The translations under genes and the position numbers were made by a program. Below, one piece after another: positions 60,257 to 64,000 of a stretch of 64,000 nt of DNA. Position 1 is the first letter of the stretch. Every line of letters begins with the position of its first letter. The DNA comes from an uncultured Ruminococcus sp. (lineage in GTDB: Bacteria; Bacillota; Clostridia; Oscillospirales; Ruminococcaceae), in contig CADCFQ010000014.1 in assembly GCA_902800795.1 (NCBI GenBank), forward strand, positions 51,803-115,802, read 5' to 3'. The notes below the pieces were generated by a model, which was not told the origin of the DNA, ran no database searches, and was given only the letters and a program-made list of their open reading frames with translations.

Positions 60257-60268
60257 CGGAATATTCCG
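60257..60268. promoter_or_regulatory. 12-base perfect palindrome between gerAA and the DUF421 gene
   Basis: CGGAATATTCCG lies 54 bases upstream of gerAA in the divergent spacer. Possible operator; no sigma-F/G -10/-35 could be assigned with confidence. Confidence 0.35.
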
Positions 60269-60395
60269 CCTGACCCTGCAAACAATAGATATTAACCTCG
60301 CAGCCGAATGAAAAACTTGCGAAAAAAAGTATCCCCCAAAGGGGAAGAATACATTTTCCGGCCGGATATGAACCGCATGAAAGGAGCTGAAAGCT

Positions 60396-61076
60396 TTGCT
60401 TATCGTTTTTATAAGAGCCATTATCCTTTACGGGCTCCTTATCCTTGGCATCCGCCTTATGGGGAAGCGCCAGATAGGCGAGCTCCAGCCCTCGGAGCTG
60501 GTGACAACGGTGCTCCTTTCCAACATCGCTACCCTGCCTGTGGAGGACGCATCCATACCCATGGTGATAGGGATAATACCTATCTTCACCCTTGTGAGCA
60601 TAGATATCATAATGTCCTATGTGTCGCTTCATTCACGAAAGCTCAGACAGCTTGTGTGCGGCTCGGCAAAGATAGTTATCTCACAGGGACGAATAGACCA
60701 GAAACAGCTTTTAAGGCTGCGCTTTTCGGCGGACGACCTTCTGGAGTCATTAAGGGGGATGAACATTTTCGATATATCCGAGGTCCAGCTTGCAGTGGTG
60801 GAGACAAACGGAAAGCTTTCGGTCTATCAGAAAAAGCCCAGCCGAAATGTCACGAACGAGGACATGGGGAACACCGACGATGACGGCAAGGATCCGCCGA
60901 TAATGGTGATAGAAAACGGCTGTGTGATCGACAACGCCCTTGAAACGCTCAGCCTTGACAAGCAGGCGTTTATCAAGGAGATAAAAAAGCGTGGGACACA
61001 GCCTGCAAATGTCTATATCTGTACTGCCGACGCAGACGGGATAGTTGATCTTATCGAAAAGGAGGGCAAAGTATGA
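60396..61076 (+). CDS. DUF421 (YetF-like) membrane protein
   Basis: 226 aa. Start TTG 60396 with AAAGGAG 9 bases upstream. Two to three N-terminal helices containing LGIRLMGKRQIGELQPSELV, the family signature, and a cytoplasmic alpha/beta domain. DUF421 proteins occur in spore-forming Firmicutes, where some influence spore inner-membrane properties and resistance. Here it faces gerA divergently and is followed by DUF4363 with a 4-base overlap, a conserved pair. Confidence 0.88.
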   Translation: MLIVFIRAIILYGLLILGIRLMGKRQIGELQPSELVTTVLLSNIATLPVEDASIPMVIGIIPIFTLVSIDIIMSYVSLHSRKLRQLVCGSAKIVISQGRIDQKQLLRLRFSADDLLESLRGMNIFDISEVQLAVVETNGKLSVYQKKPSRNVTNEDMGNTDDDGKDPPIMVIENGCVIDNALETLSLDKQAFIKEIKKRGTQPANVYICTADADGIVDLIEKEGKV

Positions 61077-61444
61077 AACGGCTTTTTATAAGCGTTTTTA
61101 TCCTGATAATGATAACGGCGCTCAGCGTGTGCTGTCTGGAGGGGCTCAAAAAGGACTGCGGAAGCCTTTGCCAAAAGCTTGACAGCATAGCCGCAGGCGC
61201 CCGTGACGGCACCCTTGAGCGCCGGACCGTTGAGGACTTCGACTCGAAGTGGGAGGACTTTGCCTTCAAGGGCTCGATCCAGCTCAATTCTCTGGCGGTG
61301 GATCAGATCAGCACAGAAGTAAGGCGCCTTGATGTCCTTGCCGCCGCAGGCTCCTGTGACCTGACATCACAGTGCGCCTATCTCAAAGAAGCCATAACCT
61401 CTCTCTGTCAGCGCCAGATGCCTACCCTTGCCTCGGTGCTCTGA
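61073..61444 (+). CDS. DUF4363-family small membrane-anchored protein
   Basis: 123 aa. An N-terminal helix (about 4-22) and a helical extracytoplasmic domain with SKWEDFAFKGSIQLNSLAVDQI. It matches DUF4363, usually encoded directly after DUF421 genes in spore-formers. Overlap ATGA with the preceding gene implies translational coupling. Function unknown. Confidence 0.8.
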   Translation: MKRLFISVFILIMITALSVCCLEGLKKDCGSLCQKLDSIAAGARDGTLERRTVEDFDSKWEDFAFKGSIQLNSLAVDQISTEVRRLDVLAAAGSCDLTSQCAYLKEAITSLCQRQMPTLASVL

Positions 61445-61531
61445 GGCATGGAAAAGCGACTCAAAGAGCATTTTTTTGTGTCAAATAATTGTACAAACCT
61501 ACAAAAAGTTCATTTTTCGCCTGTTTCCGTA

Positions 61532-61560
61532 TTGACTTTTGATAGGGTTGGTTGTATACT
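61532..61560 (+). promoter_or_regulatory. sigma-A promoter of the zinc-ribbon gene
   Basis: -35 TTGACT (61532-61537), 17-base spacer, -10 TATACT (61555-61560). The leader has a hairpin AAAAGACCG/CGGTCTTTT (61570-61592) ending in T-rich sequence, so some attenuation is possible, and a small CGGGC/GCCCG stem. Confidence 0.78.
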
Positions 61561-61646
61561 GTTAGGTGGAAAAGACCGTTGATACGGTCTTTTAACAGCA
61601 TCACAACTCGGGCATCAGCCCGAAAGCGATTATTGGAGGTATAGTA

Positions 61647-63566
61647 ATGGCAGATCAGATCTTTTGTCCGAATTGCGGCAAAGCCGCTAATGTCGGAGCT
61701 AAATTCTGTGCCGGCTGCGGAACACCGTTCCCCCAGCAGGCAGCTCCTCAGGCAGCTCCTCAGCAGCCCGCTCCCCAGCAGGCGCCCCAGGCAGCACCTG
61801 TTCAGCAGCAGGCAGCACCCCAGCAGCAGGCTCCTGTAAACGACCCTTATGCTGCGGCTAAGATGACACAGAAATCCAACCCGAATGTAGGCTCAATCCC
61901 GAACGCTACACCGGCACAGGCAGCAGCAGCTCCTGCGGCAGGCGGAGCTTCCGGCTCAAACTGGGTCGCAGACCACAAGGCTATCATCGGTATCGGCTGC
62001 GCTGCACTGATAGTTATCATCGCAGCTATCGTTATCCTTATCAACCTTCTTGGCTACACCAAGATCGATGCCAAGGATCTTATCAAGGTGGATTTCCAGG
62101 GTCTTGAAGGCTCCGGTACAGCAACAGCCGAGCTCAACGCATATCCTTCCTATATGTATCTCGGCGACGATATGAAGAGCGCACTCGGCAGCATCGATTA
62201 TGATGATGTCGATGAGGACGATCTTGAATCACTCCAGGGTCTTCTCGGCGGCGACAGCAAGAAGAGCAAGGAGACAGTCAGCAAGTATCTGTCTATCGAC
62301 AACAGCACACTGAAGAAGGCTTTCGACACCGACAAGCTTTCCGAGGCTAAGTCCATGAGAAAGGCTCTTCTTAAAGAGAGCGACGGCAAGTATAAGATCA
62401 CAGCTACCGTAAGCAAGAACAAGAACCTTAAAAACGGCGACAAGGTGACCGTTAAGGTAAAGTATCCCGAGAGCTATCTCAAGAGCAAGAAGATCAAGCT
62501 CACAAACACAGAGTTTGAAGTTACCGTCAAGGGTCTCCAGAAGGGCACAAAGCTCGATCCCTTCAAGGATATCAACGTAAGCTTCAGCGGCTTCAACGGC
62601 AAGGGTACTGCTTCCGTTGACTGCTCATCCGAGCTTTACGGAAACCTCTACGGCCTTGATTACAGCTACACTTCCGAGCTCTCCAACGGAGACAGCTACC
62701 CTGTAACTGTTCGCTTCTACTATGAAGTCAAGAAGAGCGGCAAGCAGAGCTATATCGAGTATAACAAGAAATACTACATAATCGACAGCGCTGCGGCAGA
62801 CTCCGATGAGCTCACCAAGGATTACAAGGTTGAGGGTCTGAAGGAGCTTGAAGAGGTAGATCCTTTCGAGGGCATCCAGTTCGAGTATTCCGGAGCACTG
62901 CCTTTCGTAAGAGCTACTTATGTTAAGACCGAGTCCGTAAATCCCTCTATCGCTGACAACGTATACTTCAGCGTTGACTGCCCCGATTATATCGGTGAGG
63001 ACGGCGAGTTCGAGGTCACCTGCGAGAGCTACTATTCTCTTGCAGAAGCAGGCTACACGCTCAAGGGCGCAACAGACGGCACAGTCAAGAAGACCTTCAA
63101 GATCTCCGAGCTGACAGACGTTCCCAAGTTCGTTACAAAGGACGACGCAGGCACATCCGCTGATTTCTACAAGGATGTTCTCGATGAGAAGGTCAAGGAG
63201 CTCCACGACGATATGATCGGCGACAGCTTCAGCTATCTGACCAAGGTTGACGGCGACGTTGAGGAAGCAGAGTTTGAGCTGTCCTCCACCTATGTTTCGT
63301 TCACCAAGGATACTGAGTATGACTACAGCACTGTAAACCGTGTATACTGGCTCTACAAGGTAACATTCACCACAGACGAGGACAACACCGGCGCATTCTA
63401 CTATCTGGTATATACATCGGATGTAAAGATACTGCCCGACGGTTCCTTTGCTCCTACCGGCGATGACATCTATCTGTCTTCAACTACCACCAGAAATATG
63501 GAGTCCTTCAATGAGGACGTAGTTGAGTACTACGCTGATGAGTTCACTACAGAAAAGGCTTCGTAA
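61647..63566 (+). CDS. zinc-ribbon, single-pass membrane protein with extracytoplasmic beta repeats
   Basis: 639 aa. An N-terminal cytoplasmic zinc ribbon (FCPNCGK and FCAGCGTPF, four Cys, residues 6-28), a Pro/Gln/Ala-rich linker (about 29-100), one transmembrane helix (about 110-135) and a large extracytoplasmic region. Within this, three related modules begin DLIKVDFQGLEGSGTA (about 143), FKDINVSFSGFNGKGTA (about 305) and FEGIQFEYSGALPF (about 410), each about 100 residues and Lys/Asp-rich. The modular build is common among uncharacterised clostridial membrane proteins; the function is unknown. Followed by a terminator. Confidence 0.8.
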   Translation: MADQIFCPNCGKAANVGAKFCAGCGTPFPQQAAPQAAPQQPAPQQAPQAAPVQQQAAPQQQAPVNDPYAAAKMTQKSNPNVGSIPNATPAQAAAAPAAGGASGSNWVADHKAIIGIGCAALIVIIAAIVILINLLGYTKIDAKDLIKVDFQGLEGSGTATAELNAYPSYMYLGDDMKSALGSIDYDDVDEDDLESLQGLLGGDSKKSKETVSKYLSIDNSTLKKAFDTDKLSEAKSMRKALLKESDGKYKITATVSKNKNLKNGDKVTVKVKYPESYLKSKKIKLTNTEFEVTVKGLQKGTKLDPFKDINVSFSGFNGKGTASVDCSSELYGNLYGLDYSYTSELSNGDSYPVTVRFYYEVKKSGKQSYIEYNKKYYIIDSAAADSDELTKDYKVEGLKELEEVDPFEGIQFEYSGALPFVRATYVKTESVNPSIADNVYFSVDCPDYIGEDGEFEVTCESYYSLAEAGYTLKGATDGTVKKTFKISELTDVPKFVTKDDAGTSADFYKDVLDEKVKELHDDMIGDSFSYLTKVDGDVEEAEFELSSTYVSFTKDTEYDYSTVNRVYWLYKVTFTTDEDNTGAFYYLVYTSDVKILPDGSFAPTGDDIYLSSTTTRNMESFNEDVVEYYADEFTTEKAS

Positions 63567-63591
63567 GCTTTTGGTGAAAACAGGATAATAA

Positions 63592-63629
63592 AAAGACCGC
63601 TTCGCAGGAAACTGCGGAGCGGTTTTTGT
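63592..63629 (+). terminator. intrinsic terminator
   Basis: AGACCGCTTCGCAG pairs with CTGCGGAGCGGTT around GAAA, then TTTTTGTG. Confidence 0.87.
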
Positions 63630-63637
63630 GTGTGGCG

Positions 63638-63666
63638 TTGACAAACAAGCCCGGAGGGCGTATAAT
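63638..63666 (+). promoter_or_regulatory. consensus sigma-A promoter
   Basis: -35 TTGACA (63638-63643), 17-base spacer, -10 TATAAT (63661-63666), in front of the GNAT gene. Confidence 0.88.
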
Positions 63667-63697
63667 TAGCTTAGCAAAAAAGGACAGGAGAAGAACT

Positions 63698-64000
63698 ATG
63701 GAAATAAGGATAGCAAACGAGAAGGATATAGATACTCTTATGGATATAAGGCTCACAATGCTGAGACAGGTGAACGGAATGGCTGACAGCGACACCTTCA
63801 GCGAAAAGCTGACCGAACACAGCAGGCGATATTTTCAAAAGGGCGACCAGACCACCGCCATAGCCCTTGAAGACGGGAAGCCCGTGGCCTGCGCCAGCAT
63901 ATCCTACATTGAGATAATGCCCACCTTCGATCACCCCACTGGCAGGAGAGCCCACCTTATGAACGTATACACCGATCCGGCCTTCCGTCGCAGAGGGATA
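63698..64000 (+). CDS. GNAT-family N-acetyltransferase (truncated by window end)
   Basis: ATG 63698 with AGGAG at 63686-63690. The 101 codons visible begin MEIRIANEKDIDTLMDIR and reach LMNVYTDPAFRRRGI, the acetyl-CoA-binding motif of the GNAT fold (beta 4 strand followed by RxxGxG/A), where the window ends. Substrate unknown. Confidence 0.85.
   Translation, partial: MEIRIANEKDIDTLMDIRLTMLRQVNGMADSDTFSEKLTEHSRRYFQKGDQTTAIALEDGKPVACASISYIEIMPTFDHPTGRRAHLMNVYTDPAFRRRGI

Overview
The window reads as a chromosomal segment of a Gram-positive, low-to-mid GC clostridial bacterium, most likely a Ruminococcus-like member of the Ruminococcaceae/Oscillospiraceae. Support for this: AGGAGG-type ribosome binding sites, many near-consensus sigma-A promoters (TTGACA-N17-TATAAT), several TTG and GTG starts, a T-box leader, a tricistronic gerA spore-germination operon with its DUF421/DUF4363 companions, an NPxTG-anchored Ser-Asp surface protein, a cohesin-like surface protein, YloU/YloV, and an EnvC-like hydrolase pair behind ftsEX. 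This is inference from content; there is no rRNA or tRNA in the window to test it.

Layout. 1-6400: a small NPSTG secreted protein, then a minus-strand chain fhs > DUF3810-type peptidase > C39-like lipoprotein > tsaE > tsaB > rpiB. 6400-12400: a PucR/CdaR-type regulator, ftsE, ftsX and two tandem secreted coiled-coil M23 endopeptidases, a coherent cell-separation cluster. 12400-20600: a palindromic element, proS with a small membrane protein, a 1528-aa surface protein with Ser-Asp repeats and an NPSTG sorting signal, and an MFS transporter. 20700-26600: a TetM/EF-G-like GTPase fused to a Rae1-type nuclease, and a response regulator > histidine kinase > membrane protein operon. 26600-27600: a gene-free, repeat-rich kilobase with a duplicated promoter-like element and a candidate small RNA.

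27600-40200: yloV/yloU, an isolated eukaryotic-type HisA, a transglutaminase-like lipoprotein, a cytosolic LacI-type-sensor GGDEF protein, a cohesin-like membrane protein, an FN3-CAP secreted protein, and a coenzyme A block (coaX, an ECF S-component likely for pantothenate, coaBC). 40200-45600: phased short repeats and a three-gene operon of two dynamin-like GTPases around a degenerate M48-like protein. 45600-51300: SGNH lipoprotein, a msmK-type sugar ABC ATPase, an RsuA-family pseudouridine synthase, a DUF4830 protein, an orphan MinD-like ATPase and mgsA. 51300-56500: a T-box leader followed not by a synthetase but by a DUF5104 lipoprotein and an SdpI-like protein, then hisS, two small unknown genes and aspS. 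56500-64000: gerAC/AB/AA, DUF421 and DUF4363, a zinc-ribbon membrane protein and a truncated GNAT gene.

The two most promising candidates for undescribed biology are the A-site GTPase/A-site nuclease fusion at 20703-23267, which would put an mRNA-cleaving domain on a ribosome-binding GTPase, and the dynamin / pseudo-M48 / dynamin operon at 40492-45350. Secondary leads are the eukaryotic-type HisA, the T-box that precedes a lipoprotein, and the candidate small RNA locus near 26617-27016.
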